A stretch of DNA of 5,713 nucleotides from Dehalococcoidia bacterium (GTDB lineage Bacteria; Chloroflexota; Dehalococcoidia; Dehalococcoidales; UBA5760). Within the stretch, counting starts at the first letter, position 1; the number at the start of each line of letters is the position of its first letter. The stretch lies in assembly GCA_011176655.1 (NCBI GenBank), contig DUEB01000033.1, positions 1 to 5,713 of the forward strand, in the 5' to 3' direction. Position numbers and translations under genes: made by a program. This document shows positions 1-5,260 of this stretch, in pieces. A model generated the notes under the pieces. That model saw nothing but the letters and a program-made list of their open reading frames with translations, made no database searches and had not been told where the DNA came from.

Positions 1-1
1 C

Positions 2-625
2 AGAGAGGTCCTGGGTAAGAAGACCAGATTCCTGCGCCGTCAGGGCATAACCCCAGCTCACCTTTTCGGGCATAGTGTTAAGTCCCAGGCACTGCAGTGC
101 CACACTGCCGAACTCGACCCCGTTATCGCTCAGGCCGGTACGACCACACTGATTAACCTTGAGGTCGATGCCGAAAAGCGACCCCGAAAGGTGCTCATCC
201 GGGAAATCCAGAAGGATGTCTTCGGCAAGCAGCTACTCCATGTCGATTTCTACCAGGTAAGAAAGACCGAGAAGATAAAGACTGACGTCCCCATCGTTCT
301 GGTTGGGGAAGCCCCGGCCCTGAAACTAAAGGGGCGCATGCTACTACATCCCCTCTACAGCCTGAATATTGAGTGTCTGCCGGATAAGCTGCCCCACGAA
401 ATAAGCGTTGACCTGAGCTCACTTGAAGAGGTAGACCAGGCTATCCACGTCAGAGATTTGAATCTGGGCACGGATATTACGGTAGGTAACGACCCCGACG
501 AGCTGGTGGTCAAGATCAGCGAGAAGGCGATATCAAGGGTCGTTGAGGAAGTCGCTGGGGTTGTTGAAGAAGAGGCTCCAGTGGAAGCGGCAGCCGAAGC
601 CGAGGCGGGAGCAACGCCTGAATAA
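2..625 (+). CDS. rplY: 50S ribosomal protein L25, CTC/TL5 form (5' end outside window)
   Basis: Binds 5S rRNA in the large ribosomal subunit; the long CTC (general stress protein) form has an extra C-terminal beta domain. The frame is open from base 2 to the TAA at 623-625, giving 207 visible residues. The visible part starts with REVLGKK and has RRQGITPAHLFG at residues 12-23, the family's N-terminal signature, so I infer only about ten residues lie outside the window. The GTG at 191 is an internal valine codon (residue 64), not a start. Residues 1 to about 87 are the 5S-binding domain and about 88-180 the CTC domain. From about 180 there is a Glu/Ala/Val-rich acidic tail, common in this family. 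The hydrolase gene follows 40 bases later on the same strand. The identification is secure; the true start cannot be seen. Confidence 0.95.
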   Translation, partial: REVLGKKTRFLRRQGITPAHLFGHSVKSQALQCHTAELDPVIAQAGTTTLINLEVDAEKRPRKVLIREIQKDVFGKQLLHVDFYQVRKTEKIKTDVPIVLVGEAPALKLKGRMLLHPLYSLNIECLPDKLPHEISVDLSSLEEVDQAIHVRDLNLGTDITVGNDPDELVVKISEKAISRVVEEVAGVVEEEAPVEAAAEAEAGATPE

Positions 626-665
626 GCCACCGCCTTTAGCAGACTGTTATTAGGACCCGGCGCTA

Positions 666-1526
666 ATGATTATTGACTTCCATACTCACGTGTTCTCGCC
701 CCGGATAAAGAAGAACCGCCGCCAGTATGTCCAGGCCGACCCTTCCTTTGCCCTCCTCTATGACCAGAAAAACGCCCGGCTGGCCACCGCCGATGAGCTA
801 GTCGCCAGCATGGACAAAGAAGGCGTCGATATGGCGGTCATCGCCAACATCGGCTGGACTACCCACGAACTCTGCATTGAGACCAACGACTACATCCTGG
901 AGTCTATCGCCCGTTACCCCGACCGCCTGATAGGCTTCGGCGCCGTCCAGCCCCAGGCGGGAGCTGCGGCCATCGCCGAAATCGAGCGCTGCGCCCATGC
1001 CGGGATAAAGGGCATCGGCGAACTCCGACCAGACATGCAGCTACTCAATCTCAGCGACCGGCAGGTGATGAACCCATTTATCGAGACGCTGACTAAGCAC
1101 AGATTGATTCTCCTTATCCATGCCTCTGAACCAGTCGGCCACTACTATACCGGGAAGGGTAATATTACCCCTGAAGTCCTCTACCACTTCATGGTCGCCT
1201 TCCCTGAGGTGATAACGGTATGCGCCCACTGGGGGGGCGGGCTGCCCTTTTACGCCTTGATGCCCGAGGTTAAGCGCGCCCTGAAGAATGCCTACTTCGA
1301 CACTGCTGCCTCACCATTTCTCTACCACCCCCAGGTATATCACCAGGTTATCGGGCTGGTGGGCAGCGACCGGGTTATCTTCGGCAGCGACTGGCCCCTG
1401 CTCACCCAGAAACGCCTGCTGGACGAAATCAATTCCCTGGACTTGCCCCCAGATGTAAAGGCCCGGATTCTAGCCGGTAATGCCCGGAGGTTACTGGGAA
1501 TGACCGCCGAAGGAAGCACGGTCTGA
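666..1526 (+). CDS. Amidohydrolase-2 family metal-dependent hydrolase (ACMSD-like TIM barrel)
   Basis: A cytoplasmic TIM-barrel hydrolase or decarboxylase of the amidohydrolase-2 family (PF04909 type); the substrate cannot be told from the sequence. The 286-residue protein opens with the metal-binding HxH motif (DFHTH, H6 and H8). Further candidate ligands are H152 (LLIHAS), H188 (CAHWGG) and the aspartate of FGSDWP (D242), in the order usual for the family. The C-terminus ends ILAGNARRLLG (about 268-278), the family's closing helix. There is no signal peptide or membrane segment, and the length is normal. The ATG at 666 begins right at the first barrel strand and has a weak AGGA at 652-655. 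The stop lies 3 bases before the thpR start, so the two are probably co-translated. Family members include ACMSD, resorcylate decarboxylases and uncharacterised hydrolases. I give no gene symbol because the activity is not determined. Confidence 0.9.
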   Translation: MIIDFHTHVFSPRIKKNRRQYVQADPSFALLYDQKNARLATADELVASMDKEGVDMAVIANIGWTTHELCIETNDYILESIARYPDRLIGFGAVQPQAGAAAIAEIERCAHAGIKGIGELRPDMQLLNLSDRQVMNPFIETLTKHRLILLIHASEPVGHYYTGKGNITPEVLYHFMVAFPEVITVCAHWGGGLPFYALMPEVKRALKNAYFDTAASPFLYHPQVYHQVIGLVGSDRVIFGSDWPLLTQKRLLDEINSLDLPPDVKARILAGNARRLLGMTAEGSTV

Positions 1527-1529
1527 GCC

Positions 1530-2111
1530 ATGGAGCCGGTTCGTTCTTTTATCGCCATCGAGCTACCCGACGAATTGAAGCTGAGGCTCACCCAGCTGGA
1601 GACCGAACTGAAAAGAGACGAACCGCCCGGGGTGAAGTGGGTCAGCCCCGAGAGCATCCACCTGACCCTCAAGTTCCTGGGTAATATTGACGCTGGTAGA
1701 ATCGAAGCCATCACCAGGGCCATGGAGGAGTCGGCTCAGGGGATAGCCCCCTTCCGGCTGAGAGCCAGTGGGCTGGGGGTCTTCCCCAACCTGAAGCGGG
1801 CTCAGGTAGCCTGGGTGGGCATAAACGGGGAGGTAGACCGGCTGAGTCGCTTGCAAAAGCAGCTTGAGTCCAATCTGGCCCGGCTCGGCTTTACCCCGGA
1901 GTCGCGGGCCTTCACCCCCCATTTGACCCTGGCCCGCCTTAAAAACTACGCTTCACCCGACGAGCGGCAGAGCTTCGGCAGGCTCATCGCCAGCCGCGAG
2001 TTTACCGCCGGGAACATCGAAGTGGTGGCTATCAACCTGATGAAAAGCCAGTTAACCAGAAGCGGAGCCATCTACAGCCGCCTCAGTTCGGCTAGGCTCG
2101 AGGGAAAATAG
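1530..2111 (+). CDS. thpR: RNA 2',3'-cyclic phosphodiesterase (2H superfamily, LigT/ThpR)
   Basis: Enzyme of the 2H phosphoesterase superfamily, known to open 2',3'-cyclic phosphates on RNA ends to 2'-phosphates and, in reverse, to join tRNA half-molecules in vitro. Both catalytic HxTx motifs are present and intact: HLTL at residues 44-47 and HLTL at 131-134. The N-terminus RSFIAIELP (5-13) and the late strand VVAINLMKS (165-173) are typical, as is the length of 193 residues. The ATG at 1530 lies 3 bases after the hydrolase stop, with AGGAAG at 1511-1516 somewhat far upstream, so translational coupling is likely. A large inverted repeat starts at its stop codon and probably marks the transcript end. 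No residue of the active site is missing. The physiological RNA substrate is unknown in bacteria. Confidence 0.94.
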   Translation: MEPVRSFIAIELPDELKLRLTQLETELKRDEPPGVKWVSPESIHLTLKFLGNIDAGRIEAITRAMEESAQGIAPFRLRASGLGVFPNLKRAQVAWVGINGEVDRLSRLQKQLESNLARLGFTPESRAFTPHLTLARLKNYASPDERQSFGRLIASREFTAGNIEVVAINLMKSQLTRSGAIYSRLSSARLEGK

Positions 2112-2162
2112 GGCGAGGGACTCTTAAAACTGAGACCGAGGGTACCCTAAGAGGCTCTTGTC
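2112..2162. repeat. Imperfect inverted repeat after thpR, overlapping the next promoter
   Basis: The arms are 2112-2126 and 2148-2162, separated by 21 bases. Of 15 positions, 11 are Watson-Crick pairs, 3 would be G-U in RNA and one (A2120 with G2154) is mismatched. The inner six (CTCTTA/TAAGAG) are perfect. A 10-base palindrome, AGGGTACCCT, sits at 2139-2148 and overlaps the loop. The repeat begins directly after the thpR stop, so in that transcript it would form a 3' hairpin. It has no T-run behind it, so it is not a classical intrinsic terminator. Its right arm covers most of the predicted -35 box at 2158-2163, so at the DNA level it could be an operator. Which role applies is open. Confidence 0.5.
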
Positions 2163-2187
2163 AAGGGCTGGCTACCTAGTGTATACT
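2158..2187 (+). promoter_or_regulatory. Predicted sigma-70-type promoter for the zinc ribbon-comF-hpf-ogt block
   Basis: TTGTCA at 2158-2163 (5 of 6 to consensus) and TATACT at 2182-2187 (5 of 6) are separated by 18 bases. Transcription would start near 2194, in an A/T-rich stretch, leaving a leader of roughly 28 bases that holds a strong ribosome binding site. This is the only convincing two-box promoter I found on the plus strand, and it sits in the largest plus-strand gap between genes (110 bases). It would drive all four downstream plus-strand genes, whose gaps are under 40 bases. Confidence 0.65.
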
Positions 2188-2208
2188 GTAGAAAATTTAA
2201 CCTGGCTG

Positions 2209-2215
2209 GGAGGTG
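2209..2215 (+). promoter_or_regulatory. Shine-Dalgarno site GGAGGTG that fixes the zinc-ribbon start
   Basis: GGAGGTG is followed 6 bases later by the ATG at 2222, an ideal spacing. An in-frame GTG at 2213 lies inside this site and so cannot be the start it serves. Confidence 0.85.
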
Positions 2216-2221
2216 GACTTA

Positions 2222-2434
2222 ATGGACCAAACCAATTTCCCCAAGTGTCTGAAGTGTAACAGTGGCGACCTGGTGCCCCTATCCGACTTCGGTAGTCAGG
2301 GGGCGGCAATACACTACAAAGCCTGGGTCTGTACCAACCCTGAATGTGGCTTCAACCTGAAAATCAGAAATGGGGATATCTATATTAACGAGCCCATCAT
2401 GAGCGGTAGTCTCCACGGTAGCCGCTCCCACTAG
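2222..2434 (+). CDS. Small zinc-ribbon protein of unknown function
   Basis: A 70-residue soluble protein that I do not recognise as a named family. It has CxxC at residues 9/12 (KCLKCN) and CxxxxC at 37/42 (CTNPEC), 24 residues apart, which fits a single four-cysteine zinc ribbon. Between them lies a hydrophilic stretch ending in an aromatic IHYKAWVC strand (30-37). After it, GFNLKIRNGDIYI (43-55) looks like the closing hairpin. I chose the ATG at 2222 because it lies 6 bases after a strong GGAGGTG. The gene is first behind the predicted promoter and 39 bases ahead of comF, whose product also has cysteine pairs. Ribbons of this size can bind nucleic acid, RNA polymerase or another protein. 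Nothing here decides between these, and a structural role is also possible. Confidence 0.8.
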   Translation: MDQTNFPKCLKCNSGDLVPLSDFGSQGAAIHYKAWVCTNPECGFNLKIRNGDIYINEPIMSGSLHGSRSH

Positions 2435-2439
2435 CTACC
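2417..2439 (+). repeat. Short hairpin over the zinc-ribbon stop codon
   Basis: GGTAGC at 2417-2422 and GCTACC at 2434-2439 are perfectly complementary, with an 11-base loop that contains most of the TAG stop. There is no T-run after it. It could modestly tune read-through or mRNA decay between the zinc ribbon and comF, but a 6-base stem can arise by chance. Confidence 0.25.
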
Positions 2440-2473
2440 AGGCTACGCGACTGACTCCGAATTGTGATGGCAG

Positions 2474-3196
2474 GTGGTTGCTCCAGCGGTGAGCATGCTT
2501 CGTCAGGCGGCTAAACTTAAAAGAGAGGCGCTTGATTTACTATTCCCCAAATGGTGCATCGGCTGCGGTAGGGAGGGAGACTTCATTTGTCCCTCCTGCC
2601 GTAAGCTGTTACCCCTGTTGATACCGCCACTCTGCCCCCAATGCGGAAGGCCTCAACCCAGAAGTAGCCTCTGCCCCAGCTGCGCTAGCTGGCAGGCCAC
2701 CATAGACGGCATCCGGGCTCCATTCCGCTTCGAGGGGCTAGTCCGTAGCGCTATTCACCAGCTGAAATACCGAAACCTGAGAGCCCTGAGCGAGACACTG
2801 GCCGGATTCCTCGGTGATTACCTCAGCGCCAGTCCCCTGCCGGCGGCGGTGCTGGTACCCGTCCCGATACACGACCAGAGACTGAGGGAACGCGGCTATA
2901 ATCAGTCCAGCCTGCTGGCTCAGGAGCTGGCTAAGCTCACTGGCCTGCCGATTGTGGCTGACTGCCTCATCCGGCAGCGGCCGGCTTTGCCCCAGGCCAG
3001 GACCGGGACCGTAGCGGAGCGCAGAAGCAATGTAGCTGGGGCCTTCACCTGCCGCGACCAGAGGCTGAAGAGCGAGCCGGTATTACTTATAGATGATGTG
3101 GCTACCTCCGGAGCAACCCTGGATGCCTGCTCCGCAGCCCTGAAGGACGCCGGGGCCAGCTCGGTCTGGGGACTGACCCTGGCCAGAGAAATCTAA
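2474..3196 (+). CDS. comF: ComF family phosphoribosyltransferase-like protein
   Basis: ComF/GntX family: an N-terminal zinc-binding region joined to a type I phosphoribosyltransferase fold. In naturally competent bacteria ComF is needed for taking in single-stranded DNA, but the family is also widespread in species not known to be competent. From the GTG at 2474 the protein has 240 residues. Four CxxC pairs stand at 28/31, 39/42, 54/57 and 67/70. The family motif RERGYNQ is at 138-144, R..N..GAF at 183-191, and the PRPP-binding loop VLLIDDVATSGAT at 203-215. All are intact. The start is uncertain: TGA at 2465-2467 closes the frame upstream, so GTG 2474 is the longest choice. GTG 2489 has AGGTGG about 11 bases upstream, and ATG 2495 starts at MLRQ, close to where many relatives begin. 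The hpf gene follows after 26 bases. Confidence 0.93.
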   Translation: MVAPAVSMLRQAAKLKREALDLLFPKWCIGCGREGDFICPSCRKLLPLLIPPLCPQCGRPQPRSSLCPSCASWQATIDGIRAPFRFEGLVRSAIHQLKYRNLRALSETLAGFLGDYLSASPLPAAVLVPVPIHDQRLRERGYNQSSLLAQELAKLTGLPIVADCLIRQRPALPQARTGTVAERRSNVAGAFTCRDQRLKSEPVLLIDDVATSGATLDACSAALKDAGASSVWGLTLAREI

Positions 3197-3207
3197 CAGA
3201 ATATCCT

Positions 3208-3213
3208 GAGGAG
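3208..3213 (+). promoter_or_regulatory. Shine-Dalgarno site GAGGAG for hpf
   Basis: GAGGAG lies 9 bases before the ATG at 3223, in the 26-base gap after comF. It suggests that hpf is translated well in its own right rather than by coupling. Confidence 0.75.
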
Positions 3214-3222
3214 TGATAGTAG

Positions 3223-3777
3223 ATGCAGTTACAGATAAGCGGCAAGAATATGGAGCTATCAGCCGAGACGCGCCGTTACATAGAGCGTAAGCTGGGCAGG
3301 CTCAACCGCTACCTGCCCGATATTACAGAATCCAAGGTAGAGGTATCCCGCGAAAAGACCAAAGCCCCCGAGCAGCACTTCGTGGTGCAGGTAACCATAG
3401 AGAGTAACGGCACCCTGCTCCGCAGTGAGGAGAGGGGGGCCGACCTGCCCACTGCTATCGAAAGGGCAGCCGCAGTCATGAACCGCAGGATAGAACACTT
3501 CAAGGGAAAGCTCTATGACCGGAGAAAAGGTAAAAAGAGTAACCTGTCAATCCGCCTCGGCCCGGAAGAAAAGCCGGCAATCCCTCAAGCATCCGGAAAG
3601 GTGGTCAAAACCAAGCACTTCAGCCTCAAGCCGATGGCTGTAGATGAAGCCCTTGACCAGATGGAGATTCTGGGCCACGATTTCTTTCTCTTCTTTAACG
3701 CCGATACCGAGACAGTCAACCTGCTCTACCGCCGCAAGGATAATAACTACGGTCTCATCGAACCCGAGCTGGGATAG
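3223..3777 (+). CDS. hpf: Ribosome hibernation promoting factor, long form (S30AE family)
   Basis: Binds the decoding region of the 30S subunit and, in the long form, pairs 70S ribosomes into inactive 100S dimers during slow growth or stress. The 184-residue protein has both parts. The S30AE domain (1 to about 98) opens MQLQISGKNMELS and ends in the helix AIERAAAVMNRRI (78-90). A basic linker (99-126) is followed by the dimerisation domain (about 127-182) with VVKTKHFSLKPM, QMEILGHDFFLFFNA and YRRKDNNYGLIEP. That second domain separates it from the short HPF and YfiA of enterobacteria. The ATG at 3223 has GAGGAG 9 bases upstream. It lies between comF and ogt in one predicted transcript. Some annotations call this gene raiA or yfiA. 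Confidence 0.96.
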   Translation: MQLQISGKNMELSAETRRYIERKLGRLNRYLPDITESKVEVSREKTKAPEQHFVVQVTIESNGTLLRSEERGADLPTAIERAAAVMNRRIEHFKGKLYDRRKGKKSNLSIRLGPEEKPAIPQASGKVVKTKHFSLKPMAVDEALDQMEILGHDFFLFFNADTETVNLLYRRKDNNYGLIEPELG

Positions 3778-3798
3778 GCGTCGCTTAGCTTTTAGTAA

Positions 3799-4335
3799 AT
3801 GACCGGGCAGCTAAAGTACGTAACCTTTGACACCCGAATGGGCTGGGTGGGGATACTGGGCTCAACCAGGGGAGTTATGCGCGCCACCCTACCCCAGACC
3901 TCCGCCGAGGAGGCCCGCCGGCTACTGGGCGAGCCAGCAGACCACGCCGGGCCGTCCCGCTGTCTGTTCGAGAACATGATAGCACGCTTGCGGAGCTATT
4001 TCCAGGCCGAGAGAGTAGACTTCCCGGACGAGCTTGACCTGGTGGGGGCTACTTCCTTTCAAATCAAGGTATGGGGGGCAACCAGGCTCATTCCCTACGA
4101 CAACACCCGGAGCTATCGGTGGCTGGCGGCACAGATCGCAAGACCGGGGGCCGCCCGGGCCGTCGGGATGGCCCTCGCCCGAAACCCGCTGCCGATTATC
4201 ATCCCGTGCCATCGGGTAGTAAACAGCGACGGTCGGCTCGGTGGCTTCAGCGGCGGGCTAGAGATGAAAAGACAGCTCCTCCATCTGGAGTCCGGGGGGA
4301 GCTATAACCGTGGTGGCAGCCTGCGTCACAGCTAG
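3799..4335 (+). CDS. ogt: Methylated-DNA--protein-cysteine methyltransferase (Ogt/MGMT)
   Basis: A suicide repair protein that moves the alkyl group from O6-alkylguanine (or O4-alkylthymine) in DNA to its own cysteine. The 178-residue protein has an N-terminal alpha/beta domain (1 to about 82) and the DNA-binding, active-site domain. In the second domain are TRSYRWLAAQIARP (103-116), the helix with the finger arginine AARAVG (118-123), NPLPIIIPCHRVV (129-141) with acceptor C137, and the closing GGFSGGLEMKRQLLHLE (148-164). It has no Ada-type regulatory zinc domain. D101 stands where many relatives have the glycine of the PYGxT turn. The tail after 164 is Gly/Ser/Arg-rich. An in-frame TAA at 3796-3798 abuts the ATG, so no longer start exists. 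I see no Shine-Dalgarno site, so translation may depend on the hpf gene 21 bases upstream. Its stop faces the radC stop 26 bases away. Confidence 0.94.
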   Translation: MTGQLKYVTFDTRMGWVGILGSTRGVMRATLPQTSAEEARRLLGEPADHAGPSRCLFENMIARLRSYFQAERVDFPDELDLVGATSFQIKVWGATRLIPYDNTRSYRWLAAQIARPGAARAVGMALARNPLPIIIPCHRVVNSDGRLGGFSGGLEMKRQLLHLESGGSYNRGGSLRHS

Positions 4336-4342
4336 ATGGCAT

Positions 4343-4380
4343 CGATAATGGCCCGCCAGCCCTAATCAGGCCCGATATCG
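4343..4380. terminator. Possible two-way terminator between ogt and radC
   Basis: CGATA at 4343-4347 and GGCC at 4350-4353 are mirrored by GGCC at 4369-4372 and TATCG at 4376-4380. This gives a 5+4 base-pair stem with a small uneven bulge and a 15-base loop. It lies across the convergent gene ends and takes in the radC stop at 4362-4364. A perfect palindrome, CCGATATCGG (4372-4381), overlaps its right arm. There is no T-run on either strand, so intrinsic termination would be weak. Confidence 0.3.
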
Positions 4381-5141
4381 GAGGTACTACCCTTATTCAG
4401 CCTCCGTCTGGCCCTGGAAGTGCCTCTGCCTTTGATGCCTAGGAAGTCAAGGGCGTATGCCTCAATCAAGCCCTCGCCGGCAAAGCTGAAGTAGGTATTA
4501 TCCCCGATGATGATGTGGTCCAGCACCTTAATCTGCATGATACTGCCCGCATAGACCAGCTCTCTGGTCACCGCTTTATCATTCTGGCTCGGTGCCGGGT
4601 TACCGGAGGGGTGGTTATGCACGAAGATGAGGGAAACCGCATTGTGCTTCAGGGCGCCCTCGATGACCTCGCGGGGGTGGATGACGCTGACATTCACGGT
4701 GCCTTCGAAGAGTTCGGCGATATCAATAATCTGGTTCTGACTGTTGAGATAGATGACCCGGAAGGTCTCCTTCTTCAGGTCTCTCATGGAATGGTAGAGG
4801 AAATCAAAGACCTCCTGCGAAGAGGTATAGACCGGCTTATCAATAATCTTCTCCTTTAGGAACTTCCTGGCTACCTCCTGAACCAGCTTGATACCAAAGG
4901 CGCTGTGGAGACCGATACCCTTTATCTGCTGCAGCTCTTCGGGGGAGGCTTCCAGAACACCGCGCAGGGTCTTAAACCTCTCGACCGCCTCCTTGGCCGG
5001 CTGCTTGCAGTCCTTACGCGGCGTCCCCAGGCTCAGCAGAAGCTCCACAATCTCATAGTCGTGGAAGCCAGACAGCCCTCCCTTAATGAAGCGCTCCCGC
5101 AGCCTCTTTCTGTGCCCCTGCCATTTATCACTTACCGGCAT
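4362..5141 (-). CDS. radC: RadC family JAMM-domain protein (UPF0758)
   Basis: RadC-like protein: a helix-hairpin-helix region joined to a JAB1/MPN (JAMM) metalloprotease-like domain. The historic link to DNA repair is doubtful and the cellular role is not settled. In the 259-residue protein the N-terminal part has HDYEIVELLLSLGTPRKD (27-44) and a helix-hairpin-helix at about 64-95 (LQQIKGIGLHSAFG). The MPN domain (about 104-230) has ELFEGTVN (143-150), HPRE (155-158) and the metal site HNHPSGNPAPSQND (175-188), with H175, H177, S185 and D188 all present. After about 236 a basic tail (RGTSRARRRLNK, 239-250) makes it somewhat longer than typical members. The start at 5141 has AAGG on the minus strand 5 bases before it. 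It lies 119 bases after dnaE on the same strand and converges with ogt. Confidence 0.95.
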   Translation of the reverse strand: MPVSDKWQGHRKRLRERFIKGGLSGFHDYEIVELLLSLGTPRKDCKQPAKEAVERFKTLRGVLEASPEELQQIKGIGLHSAFGIKLVQEVARKFLKEKIIDKPVYTSSQEVFDFLYHSMRDLKKETFRVIYLNSQNQIIDIAELFEGTVNVSVIHPREVIEGALKHNAVSLIFVHNHPSGNPAPSQNDKAVTRELVYAGSIMQIKVLDHIIIGDNTYFSFAGEGLIEAYALDFLGIKGRGTSRARRRLNKGSTSDIGPD

Positions 5142-5146
5142 TGCTA

Positions 5147-5150
5147 CCTT
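5147..5150 (-). promoter_or_regulatory. Shine-Dalgarno site for radC
   Basis: On the minus strand AAGG (within AAAAGGT) lies 5 bases before the ATG at 5141. It supports this start for radC. Confidence 0.6.
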
Positions 5151-5169
5151 TTCCGATGCCTTCGACGAA

Positions 5170-5175
5170 ATTATA
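5170..5175 (-). promoter_or_regulatory. Perfect -10 box TATAAT, candidate radC promoter
   Basis: On the minus strand TATAAT lies 28 bases before the radC start, in the 119-base gap after dnaE, which would leave a leader of about 20 bases. The hexamer 17 bases upstream (GTAAAG, 5193-5198) matches TTGACA poorly, and no extended -10 TG is present, so the promoter would be weak or activator-dependent. The rest of the gap (5142-5260) shows no open gene and no clear terminator. Confidence 0.4.
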
Positions 5176-5260
5176 TGCCCTTTTACCCCTCTCTTTACGC
5201 CCTGGAACAGCCTCCCAAGACATCTCTAAATCCCCGGCGAAGACCAAGGTTTCCATCACC

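Noticed and set aside
191..625. L25 starting at the GTG at 191
   Set aside because: The frame continues upstream to base 2 and encodes the conserved L25 N-terminus (REVLGKK, RRQGITPAHLFG), so 191 is internal.
2213..2221. Zinc-ribbon start at the GTG at 2213
   Set aside because: This GTG overlaps the Shine-Dalgarno sequence that serves the ATG at 2222.
3922..4307. Other-frame open reading frames within ogt on both strands
   Set aside because: The ogt frame holds the full family signature; the others are Pro/Gly/Arg-rich shadow translations without motifs.
4372..4381. Perfect palindrome CCGATATCGG as a protein-binding operator
   Set aside because: It lies inside the 3' end of radC, far from any start, and is better explained as part of the convergent inverted repeat or as chance.
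5142..5260. A small RNA or extra gene in the dnaE-radC gap
   Set aside because: The 119 bases hold a -10 box and the radC ribosome site, but I see no stable hairpin with a T-run and no supported open frame.
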